64,000 nucleotides of DNA from Acinetobacter higginsii (GCF_000369525.1 NZ_KB850071.1:484006-548005), one strand, 5' to 3'. Numbered from the stretch's first letter, positions 1-10,328 are shown. Notes: generated by a model not told the origin, from the letters alone. Numbers and translations: made by a program.

Positions 1-1038
1 CTCTAGCGAAATCCCCATTTTTTCAGCCAGTTGACGCAGTAACTCTGCTTTACGAGCACCATCAACAATCGCACCTTTCACTTCACCCGTTACAAAGCCA
101 TCTTCTACATCAAGAATATTGGCATGTACTTCATCAATCCCAAGTTTTGCTTGTAAATACTCAGCAAAGTACTGGAAACCACCTGATAAAATTGCGGTCT
201 TATAACCCAAGGCTTTCAAGGTAGAGATCAAACGCTCTGCCCCTTCAGTCACCGTCAAACGTTCTGCAATTTTCGGCAATACAGAAGCATCCAAACCTTT
301 TAATAAGGCAACACGGGCACGGAAACTTTGTTGGAAATCAAGTTCACCTAGCATGGCACGCTCAGTAATTTCAGCAACTTGAGCGCCAACGCCTGCTTCT
401 AATGCCAGTTCATCAATTACTTCTTGCTCAATCAAGGTGGAGTCCATATCAAAGCAAACTAAACGACGATTACGGCGATATGCATTGTCTTCTTGCACAG
501 CGACATCAATATTTAACTCGCCTGATAGGCTTAAACATGCTGCACGCATCGCTTGGGCATCCAACATTTGTCCACTGAGGCCAAACTGCACACAGGCACG
601 ACGAGGAAATTGGCTTTCTGCATCCAGATCTAAACGTCCCGATAAACGCGTGACTGTTTCAATATTAAAGCCTTGACTTGATACAATTTTAGTCACGGCT
701 TGTAGATGTGCAGCGGTAAGTTCAGGTGCAAGCGCAGTCACGATATAGCGAGTTCGACCGCCTTCACTTACCCATTGATCATATTCTGCGTTGGAGATTG
801 GTTTAAATCGCACAGTTAAGCCAATATCATGTGCTAAAATCAAAATCTCTTTCATTGCTAATGCAGTTGCAGTCTCATTATCCGATGCAACAACGATCCC
901 AAGGGTCAGTTGATTATGGATAACTGCCTGCCCCACATCGAGTATTTGCAAAGAATGTACGGATAGTACCTGCATTAATCGAGTAAACTGATTCGGTTGA
1001 TCTGGTCCTAGAAAGGATATAAGAATGATTTCTCGCAT
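1..1038 (-). CDS. serB: Phosphoserine phosphatase SerB (C-terminus cut by window edge)
   Basis: Hydrolyses O-phosphoserine to serine, the last step of the phosphorylated serine pathway, in the cytoplasm. My translation of the reverse strand from ATG at 1038 gives MREIILISFLGPDQPNQF and 346 open codons to the window edge. Residues 1 to about 180 form the ACT-like regulatory region. The HAD catalytic motif FDMDSTLIEQE follows at about residue 195, with the nucleophile and acid/base aspartates intact. SGGFQYFAEYL supplies the second HAD motif. The third motif (GDGxND) should lie just beyond the left edge. The gene is divergent from the Smp-like gene, an arrangement also known for serB and smp in enterobacteria. 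Identification is firm; only the 3' end is unseen. Confidence 0.95.
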   Translation of the reverse strand, partial: MREIILISFLGPDQPNQFTRLMQVLSVHSLQILDVGQAVIHNQLTLGIVVASDNETATALAMKEILILAHDIGLTVRFKPISNAEYDQWVSEGGRTRYIVTALAPELTAAHLQAVTKIVSSQGFNIETVTRLSGRLDLDAESQFPRRACVQFGLSGQMLDAQAMRAACLSLSGELNIDVAVQEDNAYRRNRRLVCFDMDSTLIEQEVIDELALEAGVGAQVAEITERAMLGELDFQQSFRARVALLKGLDASVLPKIAERLTVTEGAERLISTLKALGYKTAILSGGFQYFAEYLQAKLGIDEVHANILDVEDGFVTGEVKGAIVDGARKAELLRQLAEKMGISLE

Positions 1039-1099
1039 GAATTGACTCGTGGTTGAGCGACAACTATTGTAAGAATCATAACATAACCCATGAATCTAT

Positions 1100-2395
1100 T
1101 TGCCTTGGAAATTTAACTTGAATGCGCCTCGCCAAGGGCTATTTGCTAGCCTACTGATCGTAAGTTTTGCATTGCATACCTTTTTATTGGTGATTGCAAC
1201 GACACATCAACTCAATGAAAATCGCGCTAGCCAAGGACAACTGATGACCAGTCAGTTAGTGGCAGATAGTCTTGCTGAGTTGGAACCAGCCAATACCGTT
1301 TCGCTGGCATTGGTGGCGAATCGTTATGCAACCAACCCAAGTGTTGCATCCATTCGTATTTTAGATGCCAATAAACAAGTGCTTGCAACCAGTGGTATGG
1401 CTAAAACCCGCCAAGGTGAAGTGTTTGTTCGCGATGCGCTACAAAATGAAAAGAAAGTCGGTACCGTTGAAATTACCTTAATCCAACCGAGTATCGGTGA
1501 GATTTTACGGACCCAATGGTTAGCGATTTTAGTTTCACTGTTTATTCATGGCTTGATTTGGTTGGCCTATCGCGCCATCGCACGCCCAACACGCAGCGAA
1601 TACTTGGCACGTATCAATCAAGAGAATCATCTCAAGCATGAGATTCAACGTTTAACCCAAGCGCTTGCCCTTGAAAAACAAAATACCGTGACTTTGGTTA
1701 CTCAGGCACAACAGCAGGCAAAAGTTCAAGCCAAACCGCGTGTTGAAAAAAATCCAGCTGAATCCGTATCACTGGATGATCAAGCTTTGGCGCTCAATAT
1801 TCAGTTTTATGATCCTAAGCAGTTATTGAGTAGTGTGAACCAGTCTGTTTCAGTCCCGTATTTCAAGCTATGCCAATTATTTTTAGATAAAAGTATTGCG
1901 CTCTGTGCCAAGCATTACCAGATCGACGCGGCTCAGATTCAGGTGGTTCAAGAATTCAATGCAGATGGTGCAAGCTTAGCCACGACGTCTGAAAACAGTC
2001 ATGCCCTTGAATGTCTGATGATGGTCGGTGCTGTTTTCCAATTATTGGCTGATGTACTGTATAAACGTTACCGTGAAGATAAACGTTTTGCCTTGCAAAC
2101 CCGTGGTGCAGTTGCTAGTGCAGTCGATGCAATGCAGCTCGATGCAGTTGAAGCCGCGAAACGATTGGCACAACATTTACATGCCAAAGAAGCAGCGTTG
2201 CATTTAAATCATGAGCAGCTCAAAACCATTCAAAACAGTTATGAATTAGTGGCAATGCCAAATCCAAGTAATATCATGACCCGTCATGCTTTTATGATTA
2301 ATGGCATGAATGAAGAATGTACAACGTTGGCGCAAACGCTACGTACCGAAATTTTAATGGGTAAAAAAGCCAAAGCATCGACAGAGCTTGAATAA
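1100..2395 (+). CDS. Smp/YtjB (AhpA)-like inner membrane protein
   Basis: Membrane protein of 431 residues with an uncharged helix at about residues 14-36, a periplasmic stretch of about 100 residues, a second helix at about 139-160, then a long cytoplasmic part. The cytoplasmic part opens with a coiled-coil-like, Gln/Glu-rich segment (about 170-215). This topology and the divergent serB neighbour fit the Smp/YtjB family (SMP_2), though E. coli YtjB is only about half this length. The extra cytoplasmic region has no function I recognise. The start is a TTG at 1100; an in-frame stop lies 9 bases upstream, and another TTG six codons in is possible. Biochemical role unknown. Family assignment rests on context and topology. 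Confidence 0.65.
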   Translation: MPWKFNLNAPRQGLFASLLIVSFALHTFLLVIATTHQLNENRASQGQLMTSQLVADSLAELEPANTVSLALVANRYATNPSVASIRILDANKQVLATSGMAKTRQGEVFVRDALQNEKKVGTVEITLIQPSIGEILRTQWLAILVSLFIHGLIWLAYRAIARPTRSEYLARINQENHLKHEIQRLTQALALEKQNTVTLVTQAQQQAKVQAKPRVEKNPAESVSLDDQALALNIQFYDPKQLLSSVNQSVSVPYFKLCQLFLDKSIALCAKHYQIDAAQIQVVQEFNADGASLATTSENSHALECLMMVGAVFQLLADVLYKRYREDKRFALQTRGAVASAVDAMQLDAVEAAKRLAQHLHAKEAALHLNHEQLKTIQNSYELVAMPNPSNIMTRHAFMINGMNEECTTLAQTLRTEILMGKKAKASTELE

Positions 2396-2430
2396 ATAGC
2401 ACAAAGGCTCCGCGAATAGAGTCATTCTAA

Positions 2431-2468
2431 ACACAAGGCTTTGTCTAGATACAAAGCCTTGTGTTTTT
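2431..2468 (+). terminator. Rho-independent terminator after the Smp-like gene
   Basis: A 14-bp stem (ACACAAGGCTTTGT paired with its complement) with a 6-base loop is followed by seven T residues. It lies 36 bases after the stop of the Smp-like gene and separates it from the riboflavin operon. Confidence 0.92.
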
Positions 2469-2678
2469 TTGTTTAGCCCATAGATACAAAGCTTACAATC
2501 GCATCACACTGTCTTTTAAAGTGGCAAAGCTGGGCAGGATAATGTGTTGCAAGATAATTTGTTTAGTCTGACTTTTTATTGATAAAGAAGCACAGGCGAA
2601 ATTTTTTAAAATGCGGTAAACTATGCCAGATTTATCGAATACTAGTGCCTAAAAAGGCAAGATAAAAGGTGAAAGCGA

Positions 2679-3800
2679 ATGCCGCTGAGTCATGTTGAAG
2701 AGCTTGTTGCAGATATTCGTGCAGGCAAAATGGTCATCCTGATGGATGATGAAGATCGTGAAAATGAAGGTGACTTAGTCATCGCCGCAACGCATGTTCG
2801 CCCTGAAGATATTAACTTCATGATTACCCATGCACGTGGTTTGGTTTGCTTAACACTCAGTCGCGACCGCTGTAAACAACTCAACCTTCCATTGATGGTT
2901 GATCAAAACGGCGCGCAACACGCAACCAACTTCACGCTTTCGATTGAAGCCGCTGAAGGCATCAGCACAGGTATTTCAGCTGCGGAACGCGCGCATACTA
3001 TTCGTACTGCGGTTGCGGCACATGCCAAACCAAGTGATATTGTTCAACCGGGTCATATTTTCCCCTTAATGGCACAACCAGGTGGTGTTTTACACCGTGC
3101 AGGCCATACCGAAGCAGGTTGTGATTTAACCCGTTTGGCTGGCCTTGAACCAGCATCAGTGATCTGTGAAATCATCAATGATGACGGTACAATGGCACGT
3201 CGCCCTGATTTAGAAGTATTTGCAGAAAAACACGGCTTAAAAATTGGCACCATCGCGGATCTGATCCATTACCGCATGACCAATGAACAAACCGTTGAAC
3301 GTTTGTCTCAAGAAACCATTGAGACTGAATACGGAACGTTTGAACTGTACAAATATCGTGAAATCGGCAATCCTGATATTCATGTTGCCTTAGTTAAAGG
3401 TGAACCAAAACAAGGCGTCACTACGGTACGTGTTCATGGTTTCAGCCCGATTCGTGATTTATTAAAACTTAATAAAGCCGATGGCTCTCCTGCTTGGAAC
3501 TTAGACCTTGCCATGAAAACCATTGCTGCAAGTGATCGCGGTGTACTGGTATGGATTGGTCAGGGTCAATTAGAAGATCTTGGTCCTGCATTGCAGAATT
3601 TAAATCAGCCAAAACCACTGAAATCCAATGCCGCACTGTCTCATCAATATCAAACCATTGGTGTGGGTGCACAGATTTTACGTGATTTAGGCGTTGAGAA
3701 AATGAAGTTGTTGAGTTCTCCACTTCGTTTCAATGCCTTATCCGGATTCAATTTAGAGGTAGTGGAATATATCACTGCCGATCAAATCACAGCAAAATAA
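2679..3800 (+). CDS. ribBA: 3,4-dihydroxy-2-butanone 4-phosphate synthase with degenerate GTP cyclohydrolase II domain
   Basis: Makes the four-carbon unit for lumazine synthesis from ribulose 5-phosphate. The N-terminal RibB domain (residues 1 to about 200) is intact: [11 protein letters not shown] carries the metal- and substrate-binding acids, and [14 protein letters not shown] is the second signature. The C-terminal half (about 205-373) aligns with RibA by position and length. It lacks the cysteines that bind zinc in GTP cyclohydrolase II and has only [13 protein letters not shown] where active enzymes read RxHSxC. So RibB activity is expected here, and GTP cyclohydrolase II must be encoded elsewhere. 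It is first of a tight forward run with ribH 11 bases downstream. I found no FMN riboswitch signature upstream. Confidence 0.92.
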   Translation: MPLSHVEELVADIRAGKMVILMDDEDRENEGDLVIAATHVRPEDINFMITHARGLVCLTLSRDRCKQLNLPLMVDQNGAQHATNFTLSIEAAEGISTGISAAERAHTIRTAVAAHAKPSDIVQPGHIFPLMAQPGGVLHRAGHTEAGCDLTRLAGLEPASVICEIINDDGTMARRPDLEVFAEKHGLKIGTIADLIHYRMTNEQTVERLSQETIETEYGTFELYKYREIGNPDIHVALVKGEPKQGVTTVRVHGFSPIRDLLKLNKADGSPAWNLDLAMKTIAASDRGVLVWIGQGQLEDLGPALQNLNQPKPLKSNAALSHQYQTIGVGAQILRDLGVEKMKLLSSPLRFNALSGFNLEVVEYITADQITAK

Positions 3801-3811
3801 TCGAGGTTGCT

Positions 3812-4282
3812 ATGGCAATTCGCCGAATTGAAGGTTTATTACATCTCGCAAGCGAAGGTCGTTATGCGATCTTAGTGGGTCGTTTCAACAGCTTCGTGGT
3901 TGAACATTTACTTGAAGGCGCAATCGACACTTTAAAACGCCATGGCGTTGCAGAAGAAGCGATTACTGTTATTCATGCACCAGGTGCATGGGAACTGCCG
4001 ATTGTTGCGAAAAAATTAGCAGCTTCAAATAAATTTGATGCCATCATTGCATTAGGTGCAGTGATTCGTGGCAGCACACCTCACTTTGACTTTGTTGCAG
4101 GTGAATGTGCAAAAGGCTTAGGCGTAGTTGCTCTTGAAAGCACAATGCCTGTAATCAATGGTGTCTTAACGACAGACAGTATTGAACAAGCAATTGAACG
4201 TTCTGGTACGAAAGCAGGAAACAAAGGTAGCGAAGCTGCATTGACTGCAATCGAAATGGTTAACTTATTAAAGGCAATTTAA
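3812..4282 (+). CDS. ribH: 6,7-dimethyl-8-ribityllumazine synthase
   Basis: Condenses the RibB product with 5-amino-6-ribitylaminouracil to give lumazine, the penultimate step to riboflavin. At 156 residues it has the usual family length. [17 protein letters not shown] is the N-terminal substrate loop, APGAWELP the central signature, and [16 protein letters not shown] the phosphate-binding and catalytic-histidine region. It lies 11 bases after ribBA and 3 bases before nusB, so the three genes are almost certainly co-transcribed. The ribH-nusB pairing is very common in proteobacteria. Confidence 0.97.
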   Translation: MAIRRIEGLLHLASEGRYAILVGRFNSFVVEHLLEGAIDTLKRHGVAEEAITVIHAPGAWELPIVAKKLAASNKFDAIIALGAVIRGSTPHFDFVAGECAKGLGVVALESTMPVINGVLTTDSIEQAIERSGTKAGNKGSEAALTAIEMVNLLKAI

Positions 4283-4285
4283 AGC

Positions 4286-4735
4286 ATGTCGCAAACACTT
4301 CAGGCCGCTTATGCAGCGAAACGCAAAGCACGTCGTTTTGCTGTACAAGGGATTTATGAATGGCAAATGAGTCATAACCCAGTTCATGAAATTGAAGCAC
4401 GCACGCGTGTTGAAAATGCCATGCACAAAGTTGACCTTAACTATTACCATGAATTGCTCACTCAAGTGGTTGCTCAACATGAAGCTTTAGATGAGTTACT
4501 CATCCCTGTACTTGACCGTGAGTTAAATGCCCTGGATGGCGTAGAACTTGCAACCTTACGACTGGGTGCGTATGAACTGCGAGATCACCTCGAAGTTCCG
4601 TATCGCGTTGTACTTGACGAAGCGATTGAGCTAGCTAAACACTTTGGTGGTGCAGACAGTCATAAATACATCAATGGTGTATTAGACCGTCTTTCATCAA
4701 AGCTGCGTGAAGCTGAAAAACAGCAAGCAAAATAA
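4286..4735 (+). CDS. nusB: Transcription antitermination factor NusB
   Basis: All-helical RNA-binding protein that, with NusE (S10), nucleates the antitermination complex on rRNA leaders. The 149 residues begin with a basic patch ([15 protein letters not shown]), the boxA RNA-binding arginine-rich motif of the family. They end with the conserved [13 protein letters not shown] and YINGVLDRL segments. The start is 3 bases after the ribH stop, so translation is probably coupled. There is no sign of truncation. Confidence 0.97.
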   Translation: MSQTLQAAYAAKRKARRFAVQGIYEWQMSHNPVHEIEARTRVENAMHKVDLNYYHELLTQVVAQHEALDELLIPVLDRELNALDGVELATLRLGAYELRDHLEVPYRVVLDEAIELAKHFGGADSHKYINGVLDRLSSKLREAEKQQAK

Positions 4736-4749
4736 TAGGCTTGTGTTAA

Positions 4750-5667
4750 ATGGCTGAGTTTTCAATTATTGAGCATTACTTTAAACGCACATCCAATACG
4801 GATGTTAGTTTAGGCATCGGTGATGACTCAGCCATTATTACCCCACCTTCTTCACAACAACTAGTGATCTGTGCAGATACACTGGTTGCTGGTCGTCATT
4901 TTCCTCTAGACACCGCTGCCCGTGCTATCGGCTGGAAAAGCGTTGCAGTCAATTTATCTGACTTGGCAGCAATGGGGGCAAAACCTCATAGTATTTTACT
5001 CGCATTGAGCCTTCCCTCAGTTGATCACGACTGGCTGGCTGGATTTAGTCAGGGCCTGTTTGATTGCTGCGATCAGTTCGGTGTTAGCTTGATTGGCGGC
5101 GATACCACCCAAAGTACGCAGTTGACCATCAGTGTGACCGCCTTAGGCTGGATTGAACAGGGTCAGGCCATTACCCGTGCAGGTGCACAAGTTGGTGACT
5201 ATATTTGTGTGAGTGGACAGATTGGCGATGCTGCGTTTGGATTACAGCATCTAGGGCATCCACTACAACAACGCTTAGATTATCCAACCCCACGTTGTCA
5301 TTTGGGTCAACAGCTCAAAGGGCTGGCATCAAGTATGATTGATATTTCAGATGGATTGGCGCAAGACTTAGGTCATATTTTAAAAGCATCCAATGTCGGT
5401 GCAAAATTACAGCTTGAGCAACTTCCGTTAGATGCATCACTCAAACAACTTGATCTGCAACAAGCGTGGCATTATGCGCTTGCAGGTGGGGATGATTACG
5501 AATTATGCTTTACAATATCACCGCAAAATTTTGAAGAGCTATCGCGACAACAATTAGATGTTCCGCTTACAATAATCGGTGAAATTACCCAACAAACTGG
5601 ATTGTTATTTGAGTATATGGGCAAAGCACACCCATTACATGTTCATGGATACCAACACTTTGCATAA
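4750..5667 (+). CDS. thiL: Thiamine-monophosphate kinase
   Basis: Phosphorylates thiamine monophosphate to thiamine diphosphate using ATP. The 305 residues show the AIR-synthase-like fold markers. GIGDDSAI near residue 23 binds metal and nucleotide, and the VNLSDLAAMGA, GGDTTQS and DISDGLAQDLGH acidic motifs follow in order. AGGDDYELCF lies near the C-terminus. It follows nusB by 14 bases. The downstream pgpA reading frame starts inside its last 8 codons if the start at 5645 is used. Linkage of nusB, thiL and pgpA is widespread in gammaproteobacteria. Confidence 0.96.
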   Translation: MAEFSIIEHYFKRTSNTDVSLGIGDDSAIITPPSSQQLVICADTLVAGRHFPLDTAARAIGWKSVAVNLSDLAAMGAKPHSILLALSLPSVDHDWLAGFSQGLFDCCDQFGVSLIGGDTTQSTQLTISVTALGWIEQGQAITRAGAQVGDYICVSGQIGDAAFGLQHLGHPLQQRLDYPTPRCHLGQQLKGLASSMIDISDGLAQDLGHILKASNVGAKLQLEQLPLDASLKQLDLQQAWHYALAGGDDYELCFTISPQNFEELSRQQLDVPLTIIGEITQQTGLLFEYMGKAHPLHVHGYQHFA

Positions 5668-6166
5668 GCCTCCCATTCTCTTTAGCCAAATGACTTGGTT
5701 TGACCGTTTTATCGTTTTTTGCGGTGTCGGTTTTGGTTCTGGTTTAGCACCCAAAGCCCCTGGAACATTCGGCTCTGTCTTTGCACTCTTATTTGTACCC
5801 CTATGGTTATATCTTGGCTTATCGGCCAGTATCATTGTGGTTACTTTTATGTCTTTGATTGGCATTTATGTTTGTGGACATACCGCAAAAGTCATCAATG
5901 TGCATGATGACGGGCGTATTGTTTGGGATGAGTTTGCAGGACAATCCATTACCCTCCTGCCTTTGCTCTATTTACAGCAAATGAATTGGTTGTGGGTCAT
6001 TGTCGGATTCATCTTATTCCGTATATTTGATGTCTGGAAACCATTCCCAATTAGCTGGGCTGACCAAAAAGTGTCTGGCGGCTTAGGGATTATGCTAGAT
6101 GACATCATTGCTGGCCTTTGGGCAGCACTCTGTATTCTTATTTTTCATTTTTATCTTTTGACTTAA
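5645..6166 (+). CDS. pgpA: Phosphatidylglycerophosphatase A
   Basis: Removes the terminal phosphate from phosphatidylglycerophosphate to make phosphatidylglycerol at the inner membrane. Family signatures are present in order: [23 protein letters not shown] with the catalytic acid, and [16 protein letters not shown] followed by a GLGIMLDD metal site and a last hydrophobic helix. The start is uncertain. The frame is open back to 5579, deep inside thiL. I chose ATG 5645 because it puts GFGSG about 29 residues in, close to the E. coli protein. ATG 5690 is the alternative, and neither has a clear ribosome-binding site. The 23-base overlap with thiL implies coupled translation. Confidence 0.9.
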   Translation: MDTNTLHKPPILFSQMTWFDRFIVFCGVGFGSGLAPKAPGTFGSVFALLFVPLWLYLGLSASIIVVTFMSLIGIYVCGHTAKVINVHDDGRIVWDEFAGQSITLLPLLYLQQMNWLWVIVGFILFRIFDVWKPFPISWADQKVSGGLGIMLDDIIAGLWAALCILIFHFYLLT

Positions 6167-6185
6167 GCCACTATTAGAGTTAGTT

Positions 6186-7550
6186 ATGTCAACAACTGTT
6201 ATTATTCTTGCAGCTGGGAAAGGAACGCGGATGCGTTCACAATTACCAAAAGTATTACAACCACTTGCAGGTCGTCCTCTGCTTGGACATGTGATTCAAA
6301 CCGCAAAAAAACTCAATGCCCAAAACATTATTACCATATATGGACATGGCGGTGAACTAGTTAAACAAAGCTTTACAGCAGAACAGATTGAATGGGTTGA
6401 GCAGGCAGAACAATTAGGCACAGGCCATGCAGTACAAATGACCTTAGCTGTTTTACCACATGAAGGTGTTTCACTGATTTTATCAGGCGATGTACCTTGT
6501 ATTCAGGCAGATACGCTACAAAAATTATTGGATGCATCCACTCAAACAGGCATTGGCTTAGTGACACTCACAGTCGATGATGCAACAGGTTATGGCCGGA
6601 TTGTTCGCCAAGATGGTAAAATTCAGGCCATTGTTGAACATAAAGATGCCAACGAAGCACAACGCCAAATTAAAGAATTTAATACTGGCATTTATTGTGT
6701 CAGCAATGCAAAACTTCATGAATGGTTGCCTCGACTGTCCAATGAAAATGCGCAAGGTGAATATTACCTCACTGATATTGTCGCGATGGCAATTGCGGAT
6801 GGCTTAGAAGTTGCCTCTGTTGAACCAGAGCTTGCGTTTGAGGTTGAAGGTGTGAATAACCGCTTACAACTTGCGACCTTGGAACGTCAGTTCCAACAGC
6901 AGCAAGCCAAAGAATTGATGCTACAAGGTGTTCACTTAATTGACCCAAATCGTTTTGATTTACGTGGTACCTTAAGCTGTGGGCAAGACGTACAAATTGA
7001 TGTCAATGTTATCATCGAAGGCGACTGTGAACTGGGCGATAACGTACAACTCGGCGCAGGCTGTATTCTAAAAAATACCCGTATTGCGGCAGGTACAAAA
7101 GTTCAACCCTATAGTATTTTTGAGAATGCGATTGTCGGCGAAAACACCCAAATTGGGCCTTTCGCACGTTTACGTCCAGGTGCAAACCTTGCCAATAACG
7201 TACATATCGGCAACTTCGTTGAAGTAAAGAATACCAATATGGGTCTAGGCTCAAAAGCCAATCACTTTACTTATTTAGGTGATGCAGATATTGGTGCGGG
7301 CTGTAATATTGGTGCAGGTACCATTACCTGTAATTATGATGGTGCCAATAAACACCGTACCATTATTGAAGACAATGTATTCATTGGAACCAATAACTCC
7401 TTGGTTGCACCAATTAAAATTGGTCGAGGTGCTACAACAGGTGCAGGATCAACCCTCACTCGAGATGTAGCTGAGCATAGTTTGGCTGTCGAACGATCAA
7501 AACAGTTTGAAAAAGCAAATTATCAACGTCCCCAAAAGCTGAAAAAATAA
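6186..7550 (+). CDS. glmU: Bifunctional UDP-N-acetylglucosamine pyrophosphorylase / glucosamine-1-phosphate acetyltransferase
   Basis: Acetylates glucosamine 1-phosphate and then couples it to UTP, giving UDP-GlcNAc for peptidoglycan and lipid A. The nucleotidyltransferase half (about 1-230) starts with [18 protein letters not shown] and contains GTGHAVQM. The acetyltransferase half (about 250-454) is a left-handed beta-helix of hexapeptide repeats. It contains [10 protein letters not shown] and the [15 protein letters not shown] active-site segment. At 454 residues it has the usual family length. It lies 19 bases after pgpA and 12 bases before glmS, so the two consecutive amino-sugar enzymes are presumably co-expressed. 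Confidence 0.98.
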   Translation: MSTTVIILAAGKGTRMRSQLPKVLQPLAGRPLLGHVIQTAKKLNAQNIITIYGHGGELVKQSFTAEQIEWVEQAEQLGTGHAVQMTLAVLPHEGVSLILSGDVPCIQADTLQKLLDASTQTGIGLVTLTVDDATGYGRIVRQDGKIQAIVEHKDANEAQRQIKEFNTGIYCVSNAKLHEWLPRLSNENAQGEYYLTDIVAMAIADGLEVASVEPELAFEVEGVNNRLQLATLERQFQQQQAKELMLQGVHLIDPNRFDLRGTLSCGQDVQIDVNVIIEGDCELGDNVQLGAGCILKNTRIAAGTKVQPYSIFENAIVGENTQIGPFARLRPGANLANNVHIGNFVEVKNTNMGLGSKANHFTYLGDADIGAGCNIGAGTITCNYDGANKHRTIIEDNVFIGTNNSLVAPIKIGRGATTGAGSTLTRDVAEHSLAVERSKQFEKANYQRPQKLKK

Positions 7551-7562
7551 GAGGATAAAATT

Positions 7563-9401
7563 ATGTGTGGTATTGTTGGTGGCGTTGCTGAACGTTGTGT
7601 AACCGATATTCTGATTGAAGGACTAAAACGCCTTGAATACCGTGGCTATGACTCTGCTGGTTTAGCATTACTCAATAATCAGAAAATCTTACGTGAACGT
7701 CGTGTTGGTAAAGTTGCCAACTTGGCTGAAGCCGTGTCAGAACAGCACTTAACTGGAAATGTCGGGATTGCACACACACGTTGGGCAACTCACGGTAAAC
7801 CGACAGAAAATAATGCACACCCACACGTTTCGGGTGATGTTGCAGTGGTTCATAACGGGATCATTGAAAACTACCAAGACCTTAAAGATGAATTACAAGC
7901 TTTAGGTTATGTGTTTACCTCGCAAACCGATACTGAAGTGGTTGCGCACCTCGTGAACGATGCGCTAAAGCAAACAGATAGCCTGTTGGAAGCGGTACAA
8001 AAGATTACACCACGCCTTAAGGGTGCTTATGCACTTGGGATTGTGCACACAGCACATCCCGATGAACTGATTACGGTTCGTGAAGGTTCGCCACTGGTGA
8101 TTGGTGTCGGTATTGGTGAAAACTTTATCAGTTCCGACCAATTGGCTTTATTACCAGTCACCAATCGCTTCGTTTATCTAGAAGAAGGTGATATTGCGCG
8201 TTTAACCCGTACCAGTATTGAAGTTTTTGTCAACGGCGAGCTTGTACAACGTCCAGTCAAAGAGTTAGATGCAACGGTCAGCAATGCCTCTAAGGGCGAA
8301 TATAAGCACTTCATGCTGAAAGAAATTTATGAGCAGCCTGAAGCGATTCAGCAAACCATTTCTCAAGCATTGAACGGCAATAGCTTACGTGAAGATTTCC
8401 TCAATCATGCCAATGCCGATTTTGACAAGATTCAGCAAATCCAGATCATTGCCTGTGGGACCAGCTACCATGCAGGGATGATTGCTAAATATTGGTTTGA
8501 ACAACTGATTGGCGTCCCTTGCCAAGTTGAGATTGCAAGTGAGTTCCGTTACCGCACACCGGTGATTGTGGCAAATACGCTGTATATCTGTATTTCACAA
8601 TCTGGTGAAACAGCCGATACCTTAGCCGCATTACGTGAAACCCAAAAACGTGCCAAGGCAAGCAATATTGACATCAGTACCATGACGATTTGTAACGTTG
8701 CAACCTCATCAATGGTTCGTGAAACAGATCATCATTTACTGACGCTTGCTGGTCCTGAAATTGGGGTGGCGTCAACAAAAGCCTTTACAACGCAACTTGC
8801 AGCATTGATGTTATTGATCTTAAAAATTGGTCAAGTCAAAAATCGCTTGTCTGATGCTCAATTGAATGAGATCACAACAGCACTTTGGCATTGTCCAAAA
8901 GTGATTTTAGACACCTTACAAGGTGATACTGAAATTCTGCGTTTATCTGCATTGTTCGTTGAGAAAAATCACTGTTTATTCTTGGGCCGTGGTACACACT
9001 TCCCGATCGCACTTGAAGGCGCATTGAAACTGAAAGAAATTTCATATATTCATGCGGAAGGTTATGCAGCAGGTGAATTGAAGCACGGACCATTGGCATT
9101 AGTGGATAATGAAATGCCTGTGGTCATCTTGGCACCACAAGATGACATGCTCGATAAACTCAAATCGAACATGGAAGAAGTACAAGCCCGTGGTGGTGAA
9201 TTATTTGTCTTTGCAGATGAAAATAGCGGTATTCACGGTAAAGATCGTCAACACGTGGTTCATGTGCCAGCGGTAAATGAATGGTTAGCACCGATCGTTT
9301 ACAGCGTGCCTGTACAACTGCTGTCTTATCATGTTGCCGTGTTACGTGGTACTGATGTCGATCAACCACGTAACCTCGCCAAGAGTGTTACGGTCGAGTA
9401 A
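7563..9401 (+). CDS. glmS: Glutamine-fructose-6-phosphate aminotransferase (isomerizing)
   Basis: Makes glucosamine 6-phosphate from fructose 6-phosphate and glutamine, the entry step to amino sugars. It begins MCGIVGGV, so the catalytic cysteine becomes the N-terminus after Met removal. The glutaminase domain shows RGYDSAG, HTRWATHG and HNGIIENY. Two SIS domains follow, with CGTSYHAG and SQSGETADT in the first. The C-terminal DVDQPRNLAKSVTVE is the family's invariant end. It is 612 residues long. A RBS-like AGAGGA lies 8 bases upstream. It ends the forward operon; a strong terminator lies 40 bases downstream. Confidence 0.98.
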   Translation: MCGIVGGVAERCVTDILIEGLKRLEYRGYDSAGLALLNNQKILRERRVGKVANLAEAVSEQHLTGNVGIAHTRWATHGKPTENNAHPHVSGDVAVVHNGIIENYQDLKDELQALGYVFTSQTDTEVVAHLVNDALKQTDSLLEAVQKITPRLKGAYALGIVHTAHPDELITVREGSPLVIGVGIGENFISSDQLALLPVTNRFVYLEEGDIARLTRTSIEVFVNGELVQRPVKELDATVSNASKGEYKHFMLKEIYEQPEAIQQTISQALNGNSLREDFLNHANADFDKIQQIQIIACGTSYHAGMIAKYWFEQLIGVPCQVEIASEFRYRTPVIVANTLYICISQSGETADTLAALRETQKRAKASNIDISTMTICNVATSSMVRETDHHLLTLAGPEIGVASTKAFTTQLAALMLLILKIGQVKNRLSDAQLNEITTALWHCPKVILDTLQGDTEILRLSALFVEKNHCLFLGRGTHFPIALEGALKLKEISYIHAEGYAAGELKHGPLALVDNEMPVVILAPQDDMLDKLKSNMEEVQARGGELFVFADENSGIHGKDRQHVVHVPAVNEWLAPIVYSVPVQLLSYHVAVLRGTDVDQPRNLAKSVTVE

Positions 9402-9442
9402 TTCGATACAGCTATCAGCGTTGTTTGTACGACCCTGACTAT

Positions 9443-9484
9443 AAAAAAAGCGCCATAAAGAAATTCTTTATGGCGCTTTTTTTA
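9443..9484 (+). terminator. Rho-independent terminator after glmS
   Basis: A 12-bp stem (AGCGCCATAAAG and its complement, loop AAATT) is flanked by A and T runs, so it could act in both directions. It closes the ribBA-glmS run. Confidence 0.93.
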
Positions 9485-9519
9485 TGATTATGCTTGTTAT
9501 GACTTCAGCCATTTCATAG

Positions 9520-9536
9520 GCTAGATCACATCTAGC
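9520..9536. repeat. Perfect short inverted repeat downstream of the yitT-like gene
   Basis: GCTAGAT and its exact complement are separated by three bases. It lies 64 bases past the stop of the reverse yitT-like gene. No T-run follows on either strand, so it is not a standard terminator. It could stabilise a transcript end or bind a protein; function unknown. Confidence 0.35.
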
Positions 9537-9599
9537 GTCTCATGATCGATATAGCTTGTGTTCTGCAACAGTCAGGTTAATAGCAGAAATACGCATGCA

Positions 9600-10253
9600 T
9601 CAAGCCACATAACGTGTGGTTTTATGATTTAATAAAATGATTGAATTCAAAATAATGACACCAAAAATCGAGATCAAAATCAGCTTCCAGTCCACAAACA
9701 ACAATGAGGTTAATAAAATCACCACATCAATACCCATTTGCACTTTTCCTGCTGGAATTTTAAAGCGTTCCTGCAAATACAACGCCAGTAGGTTGATACC
9801 ACCCAAGCTCGAACGATGTCTAAATAGAATCAAAAAACTCACACCCATCAAGACATTGGCAAAAATCGTAGCGTAGATTGGATTGACATCGGAGAGATGA
9901 AAAAACTGTGGAATAATTTCAGTAAATCCTGCCAATAATGCAACGGCAATAAAAGTTTTCACTACCAGTGCGATGCCCATCTTTTTATAGGCAAAATAAT
10001 AAAATGGAATATTGATCAGGAAAAATAATACGCCGAACTTCAGATCGGTAATGTAGTGAATCAGCAAAGATAGACCTGCTGTCCCTCCCGTCATAATGCC
10101 TGCCTGCTGCAATAAAGTCATTGCAAAAGACAGAATGAATGTTCCGATCAACATTGCCAATGCATCTTCAATTTTAGAGTGCTGCTCAATCACAGGCATG
10201 ACTGGACTTACCAGAGATACATTTTGCTCGGTATTCATAACGGTACAACTCAA
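9600..10253 (-). CDS. YitT family membrane protein
   Basis: Integral membrane protein of 217 residues with about six hydrophobic helices. The DUF161/YitT signature GGTAGLSLLIHYITDL appears near residue 57, followed by FGVLFFLINIPFYYFAYK and a second repeat with LGGINLLALYL. Many YitT proteins carry a C-terminal soluble DUF2179 domain. This one stops after the membrane part, so it is the short form. The transported substrate, if any, is unknown. The gene lies downstream of the Lrp-like regulator in the same orientation with a 205-base gap, so local regulation by that protein is possible but not shown. Confidence 0.85.
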   Translation of the reverse strand: MSCTVMNTEQNVSLVSPVMPVIEQHSKIEDALAMLIGTFILSFAMTLLQQAGIMTGGTAGLSLLIHYITDLKFGVLFFLINIPFYYFAYKKMGIALVVKTFIAVALLAGFTEIIPQFFHLSDVNPIYATIFANVLMGVSFLILFRHRSSLGGINLLALYLQERFKIPAGKVQMGIDVVILLTSLLFVDWKLILISIFGVIILNSIILLNHKTTRYVA

Positions 10254-10328
10254 ATAGGAGAACAGCTAAAGGGAGAGAGATCTTTCAAAGAAAGACATGG
10301 CATATTTGATCATTTTTATTAAAATTTC

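Noticed and set aside
2469..2678. FMN riboswitch before ribBA
   Set aside because: The conserved RFN-element words and stems were not found in the 210 bases upstream; only an AT-rich promoter-like stretch is visible.
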